A stretch of 64,000 bases of DNA from Lachnospira sp. UBA4346 (GTDB lineage Bacteria; Bacillota; Clostridia; Lachnospirales; Lachnospiraceae). The translations under genes were made by a program, and so were the position numbers. Location: positions 10,736-74,735 of the forward strand of contig DGTC01000053.1 of NCBI GenBank assembly GCA_002394205.1, written 5' to 3'. The notes under the pieces are model-generated. The model saw only the letters and a program-made list of their open reading frames with translations. It made no database searches and was not told the DNA's origin. Below, in pieces: positions 16,346 through 23,836 of the stretch. Every line of letters starts with the position of its first letter. Within the stretch, counting starts at the first letter, position 1.

Positions 16346-17266
16346 ATGAAAGATTATATTATTAAAAAGAACGGAATAATTACAGAAATAGCCTTAGAAA
16401 AAGATTGCAAAATTACAATATATGAAATTTATCCTGGCATTTTATTTGCCTTCAACGATGTATATACGCACAATTTGCCCATATTGACACAGCAAATGGA
16501 GTCTCCTGTTTTTACAATCAATTTTGCAACGCACGGAATTTGTGGTCTTTATTCAACCGGTGGCAAATATATTTATCTTCGCGCAGGAGAACTCATGATT
16601 AGCAACGAACAAGCTGCTCATGCCTTTGAATATCCAGCTGGACAATATAATGGCATAGAAATATATATTATGAAAGAAGCATTTACGCATACAGAAAACT
16701 TAGAATTCTTTCAGATTTATCTAGACCAAATACAATACGCTTATCTAGAAGCTCCTTATCAGACAATTATTGCAGAAGATATCAGCCTAATTAAAAATTC
16801 TCTGACCGACATTACAATGCTTAGAAATAAACAAATTTTAGATATTAATCTTCTTCGCTTACACACTTTTTATATTCTTAGAATACTCACAACAGGAATT
16901 ATTGCAAGTCATTCCGGATATGAAGGAGCACTTCTGAAAAGTCAAGTGGATATTGCAAAGAAAGCTGAAATGCGACTTACTTCAGATTTATCTAAGCGAA
17001 CTACTATTGCAACAATTGCATGTGATTTAGGAATTAGTGCTACTAGTCTAAAAAACTATTTCAAAGCGGTATTTGGACAAAATATCTCCGAATATTTAAA
17101 AGAACAGCGAATACAAAAAGCAAAACAGCAGTTACGTGAATCAACGGATTCTATATTAGATATTGCCAATCAGGTCGGATTTGAAAGTCAATCCAAATTT
17201 ACGCAAATGTTTCATGAAACTTGTGGCATCACTCCCACAGAATACCGTAGACAATCTGACCGCTAA
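16346..17266 (+). CDS. AraC-family transcriptional regulator next to feoAB
   Basis: A 306-residue AraC regulator. The N-terminal sensor half contains IYEIYPGILFAFNDVY. The C-terminal half has two helix-turn-helix units (IACDLGISATSLKNYFK and IANQVGFESQSKFTQMFHE) and ends with the AraC signature ITPTEYRR. It is a full-length paralogue of the regulator at 7824-8729. Divergence from feoAB suggests that it controls iron uptake, perhaps responding to an iron-linked ligand as PchR-type proteins do (inference). The ATG lies just eight bases after the -10 box, so its mRNA is nearly leaderless. Confidence 0.9.
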   Translation: MKDYIIKKNGIITEIALEKDCKITIYEIYPGILFAFNDVYTHNLPILTQQMESPVFTINFATHGICGLYSTGGKYIYLRAGELMISNEQAAHAFEYPAGQYNGIEIYIMKEAFTHTENLEFFQIYLDQIQYAYLEAPYQTIIAEDISLIKNSLTDITMLRNKQILDINLLRLHTFYILRILTTGIIASHSGYEGALLKSQVDIAKKAEMRLTSDLSKRTTIATIACDLGISATSLKNYFKAVFGQNISEYLKEQRIQKAKQQLRESTDSILDIANQVGFESQSKFTQMFHETCGITPTEYRRQSDR

Positions 17267-17537
17267 AGGCTTTCGCTTCTGACAAACTACGTCACAACTG
17301 CAACTCTTAACCGCATATGCTTCCTCCTAGAGAAGATACCACTTGCCATGGCAATGCCAAAGCATACTTTAATACATATGACAAAAGGTAAAAACAGTGC
17401 TAAATATTAATTTATATAGTGGTATTTTCTCATCTACACATTCAATTCCCGGAATAATGAAAAATGCAATTCTGTAATCAAATTACAAAACTGCATCTTC
17501 TCTGTACTGCTTTCCACTATCCACGAAAGAATCAGAT

Positions 17538-17735
17538 TCATATGCAAACCATCCAAACATGACAATCCTGAGTACTATACCCATCCACCTTTATCAATGC
17601 ATCCATTTCATCAATCTTAGTATTTAATTGATTTAAGAATTCGTTATACTTATTTTTAACATCAAGATAATTCTGATAAAAACTTTCAAATTCATCAACT
17701 GGATAGGTTTGAAATCCAATAAGCCTCCGAGCTAC
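17538..17735 (-). pseudogene. C-terminal fragment of an unidentified protein
   Basis: The minus strand reads LIGFQTYPVDEFESFYQNY and continues as a charged helix (NKYNEFLNQLNTKIDEMDAL) to a TGA at 17538-17540. It has no start or ribosome site. The composition is protein-like, but I cannot name the family. Confidence 0.3.
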
Positions 17736-17755
17736 TGGATGAACGTATCAAGTGC

Positions 17756-17912
17756 AGACCTCCTATCCGAGATAAAGTCAAAAGCACCTTGAAAACACTC
17801 TTTCACACTCCACCTAATGATGATCTCCTCTACGATGCCGAAAAGAACGTCGCTAAAATGCTCTATGAAGATTCTCACCAGTTCAGAGAACGTTCCATCG
17901 AGCTTCGTATGA
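17756..17912 (+). repeat. 157-base dispersed repeat, copy 1 (deleted form)
   Basis: About 95% identical to 34670-34826 and in the same orientation. In copy 2 the sequence continues as a complete 77-codon ORF with a terminator; here the match stops at CGTATGA and is followed at once by TTGGTAGCT, which resembles the right arm of that terminator. So this copy seems to have lost the 3' part of the ORF by a deletion. Confidence 0.8.
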
Positions 17913-18029
17913 CTTGGTAGCTATATTTCTATTCGTACACTATTAAAATTCATAGCTGATACGTACAATAAGTGCGAACTGCTAAGAATAATGGAATTGG
18001 GATTTATCCTAGATTTCATTACTTGTTGC

Positions 18030-18941
18030 TTACTTCCGAAAACTCCTAGCCTTCCCTTCCTGAACAGTATCCCCTTCTCCAATATATCCTAGCATAATCG
18101 GAGAATCCGGATCATGAAGTTTATAATTCTCAAAGGCTTTCTGTGGAGTCTTATTAGCATAACAATATTTACAGCCATTCATACAAGTATCGTATGCACC
18201 GATGTCTCTGCTCTCAATACAATGACAGCCTTTTCTGGAGCCTTTATGCTTCACGTTTTTAAATTCAACCCCATTTGCTCTGCCCAAAACATCCAGTGTC
18301 ATACAGCCCGATGTATGAATCCCATATGCCGAGTAATCACCATTTGTTCCACAGGTCTGAACATATACGCCATACTTCTTAGCAATCTTACCGATTCCCT
18401 CTGCAATCTGAATCCTGTCCTCATTGCTAAATGGTATAATTTCAGGCATATTCGTTTCTAGTTTCTTATACATCTCCACATAGCTGAAAATACAGCGGTC
18501 TATATAAGGAGACAGTTTTTCCGCCATATATGCAAAGGTTTTCAGATGCTTCTCCAGCGTATATTCTTCTGTAAAAAGAATCGGATCATATCTCCAGGCA
18601 ATCTTATTTTTACCAACAATTTTAGACAATCGAATCAAAGTATCCATACTTTCATCAATAGATGGCACGCCCGGCTCAATTTCCTTACCATAAGCTGTAA
18701 TTGTATAGTGATAGTAGGTATTATAACGATCTTCGATCCATTCCAAATATGGGAATAATGGCTTATAATTCTTAGAGCAGAACACAATACAATCTACATT
18801 TTCCGATGTCAGATTCATTTTTGTCACTTTATTTTTAAACAGAGGATTTCTCGAATACGCATACCCTTCCTCTAATCGTTTCATTAACCAAGGCGTGTAA
18901 TATTGCACCATATCGGTACGCCCACATGGACTAAGTATCAT
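18030..18941 (-). CDS. DUF1848-family Fe-S protein
   Basis: A 303-residue protein of the DUF1848 family. The N-terminus has the family RTD motif (SPCGRTDMVQYYTPWLM), and the C-terminal part has a CxxxCxxC cluster in CMNGCKYCYAN near residue 255, preceded by CHC, which should hold an iron-sulfur cluster. The cluster resembles the radical-SAM motif although it lies at the C-terminus. Function is not known. It is the last gene of a five-gene operon with two radical-SAM proteins; a 60-base hairpin-bearing repeat precedes its ribosome site (AGGAGAG). A role in the same maturation pathway is an inference from position. Confidence 0.85.
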   Translation of the reverse strand: MILSPCGRTDMVQYYTPWLMKRLEEGYAYSRNPLFKNKVTKMNLTSENVDCIVFCSKNYKPLFPYLEWIEDRYNTYYHYTITAYGKEIEPGVPSIDESMDTLIRLSKIVGKNKIAWRYDPILFTEEYTLEKHLKTFAYMAEKLSPYIDRCIFSYVEMYKKLETNMPEIIPFSNEDRIQIAEGIGKIAKKYGVYVQTCGTNGDYSAYGIHTSGCMTLDVLGRANGVEFKNVKHKGSRKGCHCIESRDIGAYDTCMNGCKYCYANKTPQKAFENYKLHDPDSPIMLGYIGEGDTVQEGKARSFRK

Positions 18942-18967
18942 ATGTCAACTCTCCTATTTATTCATCG

Positions 18968-19029
18968 TCTGGCAATTTTGCGCCGTCAAGCACAAATTGC
19001 CGTTTAAAATCTAATTTTTCACACTTTCT
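18968..19029 (-). repeat. intercistronic hairpin repeat, copy 1
   Basis: On the minus strand it begins in the last codons of the upstream radical-SAM gene (GAAAGTGTGAAAAAT) and ends with GGCAATTT...AAATTGCC (18971-18978 with 18994-19001). Copy 2 at 21045-21103 is about 75% identical, in the same orientation and also directly upstream of a gene start. Confidence 0.65.
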
Positions 19030-19931
19030 ACATTCTTTTTTGCAGCCTTCTTTGCAGATGGAGTCAGCTCCTCATGGAAGAAGTAATTTGCAATGATTGG
19101 CGGTTCTTCAAATGGTCGCTTGATGGAATCATCATCTCGTACATAGATCAGTCCCTGTTCCTTTGTGAAATTTTTCATTTCTTCATCAAGCTGTGACCAA
19201 TACGTTCTATCTTTCTTTGTATAAATAGCCTCATACAGTGGTAATAAATCCGGATGTTTTTCCTTGATATAATTCATAATCACAGCCTTATAACCGCCTC
19301 GAAGATTTAGGTTTTCCAGCCACACTAAATTACACTGATTCTTTGCACGAAGGATAATCTCCTTGACATCTGTAATACCCGGAAAAATTGGTGAGATAAA
19401 GCAAGTCGTTCTGACACCTGCATCGTGAAATGTCTTCATAGCAGCAAGTCTGCGCTCAATGCTTACACCTTTATCCATATCATTTTTAAAGTCCTCATCC
19501 AAGGTATTGACAGACCATGACACCCTTGCATTGGGAAATGTCTTAATTAAATCAAGATCTCTCACTACCAAATCCGACTTTGTTGCTATGCTGACCGTAC
19601 AGCCACTTCCCTGCATCTGTTTTAAGAGAGTTCTGGTTCGCTCGTATTTTTCTTCCAATGGCTGATATGGATCGGTCACCGAACCAATGAATAATTCTTT
19701 TCCTGCATACTTCTGAGGATTCTTGATATCCGGCCAATTCTTTACATCAACGAATGTTCCCCACTCTTCCTCATGTCCGGTAAATCTTTTCATGAAAGAA
19801 GCATAGCAATACTTACAGGCATGCGCACATCCGCCGTAAGGATTGACGGAATAATCTGCAACCGGCAGATTGGACTTTGTGAGGACGCTCTTTGTCTCGA
19901 TTTCCTTTATCACTAAATTTGCATTACACAT
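19011..19931 (-). CDS. SPL-family radical SAM protein
   Basis: A 306-residue radical-SAM protein of the spore-photoproduct-lyase-like group. The cluster motif is CAHACKYCYASF near residues 35-45. A later SVTDPYQPLE motif and the FISPIFPGITD strand match that group (the Rv2578c-like branch, from memory). These proteins use S-adenosylmethionine to start radical chemistry; substrates of most members are unknown. It sits between the SPASM-type radical-SAM gene and the DUF1848 gene in one operon, 30 bases after the former. Its last codons are part of a 60-base repeat. Confidence 0.88.
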   Translation of the reverse strand: MCNANLVIKEIETKSVLTKSNLPVADYSVNPYGGCAHACKYCYASFMKRFTGHEEEWGTFVDVKNWPDIKNPQKYAGKELFIGSVTDPYQPLEEKYERTRTLLKQMQGSGCTVSIATKSDLVVRDLDLIKTFPNARVSWSVNTLDEDFKNDMDKGVSIERRLAAMKTFHDAGVRTTCFISPIFPGITDVKEIILRAKNQCNLVWLENLNLRGGYKAVIMNYIKEKHPDLLPLYEAIYTKKDRTYWSQLDEEMKNFTKEQGLIYVRDDDSIKRPFEEPPIIANYFFHEELTPSAKKAAKKNVESVKN

Positions 19932-19961
19932 CTAACCACTTCTCCTTTGATTTGTATCCTT

Positions 19962-21023
19962 CTATTCCACCTGCATCCAGCACTGTGGGTCTGGTGCATA
20001 AAAATTTCCATAAGTTCCATAGGCAACAGAAGGACAGCCTCTGCACCATGCCAACAGCTTACACCTCGCGCATTTTTCAAATTTCTCATACTGTCTGTAA
20101 TCATCCATTTTTGTCAGCCATATATCTGATATCTTATCCGTAAATACACTTCCAACCGGACTGATACATCTTCTGCAAGCGTATAGTTCCCCAGTCGAAA
20201 GAATGGTCATATGACAATTTCCGCAGTTACATCCTCCATAAATCATTCCCGGCTTTGCGTTTTCTGGAATCTGAAATTCTCCCTGTTCATATGCAAGCAA
20301 TGTCCAAAGATGATCTTTTCGATTAAATTTTGTATGACACCCCTGTGCCTCATATTCTTTATATTGTTTATCGGTCTCCTGCAAAAACTTATGATATCTC
20401 TCTGCACTCAAACCTAATTCATCATTGTAATTATCTCCAGCATCATCCACTTTATCATCCGGTGTCGGACAATATCTTGAAAATGCAAAGACATCCGCTC
20501 CATACTTTACAACCGTATCTATGACATCATGCATCTTATCTATATTTTTATCAGAAACTGTACTCATAATTACAGCACAGATTCCTGTCTTTTTCAAGGT
20601 TTCTAGTGTTTCTAATGTTTTCTTGAATGATCCCGGTTTACGGAACCAGTCATGTGTCTGTTCCATTCCATCAATGGACATCTGGTATTTATCACAACCA
20701 AGAGATTTAAGCCTACCAGCGACTTCATCAGTCAAATGAAATGGATTCCCCATAATCGTAAATTTAATATTTCTGTTATGAAACTCTTCTAACAGTCTCC
20801 AAAACTCCGGATGCAGGATTGGATCTCCACCTGTTAGGTAAAAGTAAGGGATTCGTCCAAACTTCTGGCAAAATTCCTCACAGTTAGATAACACTTTCAT
20901 CATCTGCTCCCAGTTCATAGAATGTAAACAGACATTTTCCGGATTATTAAAGATATAACAGTGTTTGCAGCGTTGGTCACACTCGTCGGTAATGTGCCAC
21001 TGAAATGCGAAATATTTAGCCAT
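19962..21023 (-). CDS. radical SAM/SPASM maturase of ACGX type
   Basis: A 353-residue radical-SAM enzyme. The SAM cluster motif CDQRCKHCY lies near residues 14-22, and the glycine-rich TGGDP motif follows near residue 70. The C-terminal SPASM domain has many cysteines (GGCNCGNCHMTI, ACRRC, CARCKLLAWCRGC) for one or two auxiliary 4Fe-4S clusters. It agrees with my memory of the family called 'radical SAM/SPASM domain protein, ACGX system', whose partners carry ACGX repeats; the adjacent upstream ORF has eight ACG units. The probable role is to modify cysteine or alanine residues in that tail (inference). GGAGG close to ATG 21023 sets the start. Confidence 0.9.
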   Translation of the reverse strand: MAKYFAFQWHITDECDQRCKHCYIFNNPENVCLHSMNWEQMMKVLSNCEEFCQKFGRIPYFYLTGGDPILHPEFWRLLEEFHNRNIKFTIMGNPFHLTDEVAGRLKSLGCDKYQMSIDGMEQTHDWFRKPGSFKKTLETLETLKKTGICAVIMSTVSDKNIDKMHDVIDTVVKYGADVFAFSRYCPTPDDKVDDAGDNYNDELGLSAERYHKFLQETDKQYKEYEAQGCHTKFNRKDHLWTLLAYEQGEFQIPENAKPGMIYGGCNCGNCHMTILSTGELYACRRCISPVGSVFTDKISDIWLTKMDDYRQYEKFEKCARCKLLAWCRGCPSVAYGTYGNFYAPDPQCWMQVE

Positions 21024-21044
21024 AGTTCCTCCATTCTGCCAATA

Positions 21045-21103
21045 TCTGGCAACTTTGCGAAGCAAATTGCCGTGTAAAAAATTTATTTTTCACACTTTCC
21101 TCC
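21045..21103 (-). repeat. intercistronic hairpin repeat, copy 2
   Basis: Related to 18968-19029. GGCAA(C)TTTGC (21048-21058) pairs with GCAAATTGCC (21062-21071), and a second AT-rich inverted repeat lies at 21072-21096. It is directly upstream of the maturase ribosome site. Confidence 0.6.
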
Positions 21104-21113
21104 ATGTAATAGA

Positions 21114-21134
21114 GCTGGACATCCTATGCCCAGC
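21114..21134 (-). terminator. intercistronic hairpin between ACGX tail and maturase
   Basis: On the minus strand GCTGGGCAT-AGG-ATGTCCAGC forms a nine-pair stem with one G-U pair. It lacks a U tract, so it may attenuate or process the mRNA so that substrate is made in excess over enzyme, as is common in peptide-maturation operons. Confidence 0.4.
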
Positions 21135-21234
21135 CCCTTAATTAACGCTCAATTTGTATCAAACTTTGTGAGACTTATCACCGGATTTAAATCCGTTTTA
21201 CTGACATTTACTACCTCGAATCTGTGCGCTCCAC

Positions 21235-21588
21235 TTAGTTTGCTGCGCCACAGGCACTTCCGCAAGCAGAAGGTGTCTCTTCCTTTTTCTCTTCTTCCGG
21301 TGCGGCTGCTCCGCAAGCTGAACCACACGCGGATGGTGTCTCCTCTGGTTCTGCAGCTCCGCAGGCGCTGCCACATGCTGATGATGTTTCTTCTGGCTCC
21401 GATGCGCCACACGCACTTCCACATGCTGAGGAAGCATCTTCTTTCTTTGCAGAATCTTCTGCCCAGTCAGCTAACTTATTTAAAGAAGAAATCTTCTTTC
21501 CTTCTACAAAGCTCTGTCCCACCTTCTCGCCAACTGCATAATATCCTGCCTGGAAGTTATCCCATACAATCGCATGTAGTTTAGACAC
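21235..21588 (-). CDS. ACGX-repeat tail, the 3' part of a frame-shifted flavin-reductase-like gene
   Basis: The frame reads KLHAIVWDNFQAGYYAVGE, a typical C-terminus of flavin-reductase-like (flavoredoxin) proteins, then a linker, then four copies of ACGSACGA separated by acidic spacers (EPEET, APEEEKK). This gives eight ACG units and eight cysteines in about 65 residues. The frame is open upstream to about 21645 and continues the flavin-reductase domain encoded in the next frame, so a GTG start at 21588 is only a software start with no ribosome site. The tail is the probable substrate of the neighbouring radical-SAM/SPASM enzyme. Cysteine-rich repeats of this sort could hold metal, disulfides or thioether crosslinks; none can be told from sequence. 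Confidence 0.85.
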   Translation of the reverse strand: MSKLHAIVWDNFQAGYYAVGEKVGQSFVEGKKISSLNKLADWAEDSAKKEDASSACGSACGASEPEETSSACGSACGAAEPEETPSACGSACGAAAPEEEKKEETPSACGSACGAAN

Positions 21589-21623
21589 GTCAAGTTTACC
21601 GTTATCACCAAGTTTGTCCTCAT

Positions 21624-22052
21624 CTACAAGTACATTCTTGATTTTCCAAGAATACGAGCCTCTTCCGGTGCATCGCTATCTCCTGCAAGTTCACACTCAA
21701 TCGTAAGTGGATATTCTTCGATAACTGGTGCATCTACATATTCGCTCTTTACAGCATGGAATCCGGACTTTTCAAACTTCTGAGGATCCTTTGCACCTGA
21801 TACGATTCCAAAGTAATCGGACTCTACCATTGTCTCAACAGTTCCAATAGAAAGTGTAAACGCCTTACGCTTTCTGATGTTCTCAGTTGTGCGATGATTA
21901 TCCAAAATATACATCTCTACCAGGTCACTTGCTGCCATTCCAGCCCATGCGACTGTCATAACGTCTACGCTTCCATCCTCATTATAAGTTCCAATCAAAA
22001 GAACCGGTGATGGGAAAATTGCTGGTTTTACTCCTAAACTAATCTTTGCCAT
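21624..22052 (-). CDS. flavin-reductase-like protein, N-terminal part (frameshift near 21643)
   Basis: A flavin-reductase-like (split-barrel) domain, starting MAKISLGVKPAIFPSPVLLI with GGAGG eight bases upstream. Family features are the VMTVAWAGMAASDLVEM and FGIVSGAKDPQKFEKSG segments, which bind FMN. The frame stops early after ILGKSRMYL. If one A is added to the AAAA run at 21642-21645, translation continues as KIKNVLVDEDKLGDNGKLDV into the ACGX ORF. So the intact protein would be about 270 residues, a flavin-binding domain with an ACGX tail. The break is a real mutation, a slip site or a sequencing error. Confidence 0.85.
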   Translation of the reverse strand: MAKISLGVKPAIFPSPVLLIGTYNEDGSVDVMTVAWAGMAASDLVEMYILDNHRTTENIRKRKAFTLSIGTVETMVESDYFGIVSGAKDPQKFEKSGFHAVKSEYVDAPVIEEYPLTIECELAGDSDAPEEARILGKSRMYL

Positions 22053-22088
22053 AATAAATACCTCCAACTTTTCTTTTTTATTGTTTTC

Positions 22089-22547
22089 TTAGACAATTTC
22101 TTTTGCCTGTCCAAAATCCATCTCCATAGGACGGATGAACGACCACGTTGAATGAATGACTCTCCACTGACCATCCGCTTCCTTCTGATACAACTCAATA
22201 CAGTTATATTTCATATTAATCATGTTCGTATCTGCATAAAGTTCATAGGTCAGCAGTGCCATATCCTGTCCGAACTGCACTCTAGGTCTTACAAAGTCAT
22301 AAGAATCTGCATGTAACTGTCCTTCGATTGTATCTAAGAACTCGCATACATCCTTATGTGTATCTAATCTGTGAGGCTGTGCTCCATCTACATAAGTAAA
22401 GCTCTTTTCCGACCAAAGATTTCGATACCCTTCTGTCTTTCCTGCAAACCAAAGATCAAGCGCATGTTTCTCAAGTCCGATAATGTGTTCTGCGAGCGCC
22501 TTCTGCTCTTGTGTATAGTTCTTTTCATAATCAGTATTTGTATTCAT
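22089..22547 (-). CDS. SnoaL-like (NTF2-fold) protein
   Basis: A 152-residue protein of the NTF2/SnoaL fold. It has the amphipathic N-terminal helices (ALAEHIIGLEKHALDLWFAGK) and the C-terminal strand pattern QWRVIHSTWSFIRP. Such domains bind small hydrophobic ligands or act as isomerases; several are of unknown function. GGAGG with eight bases of spacing sets the start at 22547. The mapped promoter (-10 at 22601-22606) rules out the longer frame. It is the first gene of the ACGX operon, and one copy of the 16-base operator lies in its untranslated leader. Confidence 0.85.
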   Translation of the reverse strand: MNTNTDYEKNYTQEQKALAEHIIGLEKHALDLWFAGKTEGYRNLWSEKSFTYVDGAQPHRLDTHKDVCEFLDTIEGQLHADSYDFVRPRVQFGQDMALLTYELYADTNMINMKYNCIELYQKEADGQWRVIHSTWSFIRPMEMDFGQAKEIV

Positions 22548-22567
22548 TTTCAAATCCTCCATAAAGT

Positions 22568-22646
22568 TATTTTTATATAAAACTTTCTTGCTCACTTCAG
22601 ATATTACTATATAAAATAATTTAAGTCAAGTATTTTTATATAAAAC
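22568..22646 (-). promoter_or_regulatory. promoter of the ACGX operon with three MarR-type sites
   Basis: On the minus strand TTGACT (22624-22629), 17 bases, TAATAT (22601-22606). The 16-mer TATTTTTATATAAAAC occurs at 22568-22583 (in the leader) and 22631-22646 (upstream of -35), and a related TACTATATAAAATAAT fills the spacer. The same 16-mer and layout are in the MarR promoter at 26589-26634. Confidence 0.85.
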
Positions 22647-22754
22647 GATATTGACTTTTTTATTTTCCGGTAGTAGCATTTATTCTATACAACATACCAA
22701 ACCGAACCAGAACTGATATTAGAAGTACTTGATACCTAATAAATAGTATTTAAC

Positions 22755-22779
22755 AAATGGGGATTTAAACACGATTAGA
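22755..22779 (+). repeat. 25-base shared junction with the LysR locus
   Basis: AAATGGGGATTTAAACACGATTAGA, given here in the shorter parts AAATGGGG and ATTTAAACACGATTAGA, is identical to 44037-44061, where it contains the last codons and stop of a LysR gene. It marks one end of a segmental duplication. Confidence 0.8.
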
Positions 22780-23555
22780 TGGAGATGAGAAATTTGAATT
22801 TAAAAGAACAACTTCTTACTTATGCAAACAAAACTTATAAAACGAATCCGGACTATCCGTTTCAAAGATATCCTACCTGTGCAGCACTTCGCCACACAGA
22901 TAATCGGAAAATCTATGGAATGTTTATGAATGTACAACAAAAAAAGTTAGGTCTGAACGATAAACCGGACGAATATATAGATATTTTTAATATTAAAGTT
23001 GACCCAGAGCTTAAAATGATGCTAATTGGTCAGAAAGGAATTCAGTCTGCCTACCATATGCACGCCGGAAGCTGGATTACCATTTTATTAGATGGCAGTG
23101 TGTCTCTTGATGAGATTCTGCCCCTGCTGGATATGAGTTACGAACTGACTTCCAGCAAAACAAAATCAAAGAATGGAAAGCCGCACAATTCCAACTGGAT
23201 TGTACCTGCAAATCCCAAATATTACGATATTGAGAAAGCGATTGCTGAAGGAAATGGTACGTTTATATGGAAACAGAGTAACTCCATCTTCGTTGGAGAC
23301 ATCGTATATCTCTATGTTGCTGCTCCTGTATCTGCCATTCGATATGAATGTAAAGTATTAGAATCTGATATTCCATATCCATACGCAGATGAAAATGTCA
23401 GCATGAAAAAAGTAATGAAGTTGAAGTTATTAAACACCTTTCATCCAGAGGTCTTTTCTATCCATGTATTAAAATCTCATGGAGTTACAACGATTCGAGG
23501 ACCAAGAAGTGTGCCCGCTTCTCTCCTGCATGAAATAAAACAATATATAAAATAA
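22779..23555 (+). CDS. MmcQ/YjbR-like protein with EVE-like C-terminal domain
   Basis: A 258-residue protein. The first 125 residues match the MmcQ/YjbR fold (YPTCAALRHTDNRKIYGMFM and a PEYID-like core), ending in SWITILLDGSVSLDEILPLL. From about residue 140 a PUA/EVE-like domain begins (SNWIVPANPKYYDIEKAI, then GDIVYLYVAAPVSAIRY). EVE domains often bind modified bases, so a nucleic-acid role is possible; no function is proven. No good ribosome site precedes ATG 22779. Part of its 3' end is duplicated at 44 kb. Confidence 0.82.
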   Translation: MEMRNLNLKEQLLTYANKTYKTNPDYPFQRYPTCAALRHTDNRKIYGMFMNVQQKKLGLNDKPDEYIDIFNIKVDPELKMMLIGQKGIQSAYHMHAGSWITILLDGSVSLDEILPLLDMSYELTSSKTKSKNGKPHNSNWIVPANPKYYDIEKAIAEGNGTFIWKQSNSIFVGDIVYLYVAAPVSAIRYECKVLESDIPYPYADENVSMKKVMKLKLLNTFHPEVFSIHVLKSHGVTTIRGPRSVPASLLHEIKQYIK

Positions 23556-23836
23556 AGATACTGCACGCATTACATCATTTTTTTACTCTTTACTTACAGG
23601 TGCGGTCTTTAACCTTCTCAGATTTTTATTTCCCTTGCGAATCATATAAATGCCTATCCAAAATTCAATACAACATACAACGCCTGCCGTCATAGATACC
23701 ATACTTCTTCGAAAATCTTCATTTTCTGCGCCACCAAACTGCGAGATCATCGCAGTCTCTAATGCAAGCATCGTTACCATTGCCGTCGTTAAATTGATTG
23801 CTTTTACTGCTGATAGTACAGGACTGTTAAACTTTC
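23498..23836. repeat. segmental duplication, source copy
   Basis: About 97% identical to 44062-44399. It includes the last 55 bases of the YjbR-like gene and the C-terminal third of the membrane protein gene. Confidence 0.9.

Larger units (their letters stand above)
17267..18029. other. decayed intergenic region
   Basis: About 760 bases with no intact gene. Contents that I can point to: a hydrophobic minus-strand scrap near 17300-17390 (reads CFGIAMASGIFSRRKHM), a hairpin at 17464-17496 (ATGCA...TGCAT), an unidentified C-terminal fragment at 17538-17735, and one copy of a 157-base dispersed repeat at 17756-17912. It looks like an old insertion and deletion site. Confidence 0.5.

Noticed and set aside
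21016..21105. 29-codon ORF overlapping the radical-SAM maturase start
   Set aside because: No ribosome site, and its first codons are simply part of the duplicated 60-base element.
21235..21588. ACGX ORF as an independent small precursor peptide with its own start
   Set aside because: No ribosome site before GTG 21588, and the frame upstream continues the flavin-reductase fold; it is the C-terminal part of one protein.
22567..22647. Repeated AT-rich 16-mers with regular spacing considered as a CRISPR-like or origin (DnaA/iteron) array
   Set aside because: Only two or three copies, placed exactly around -35/-10 boxes and again at the MarR promoter; operators explain them better.
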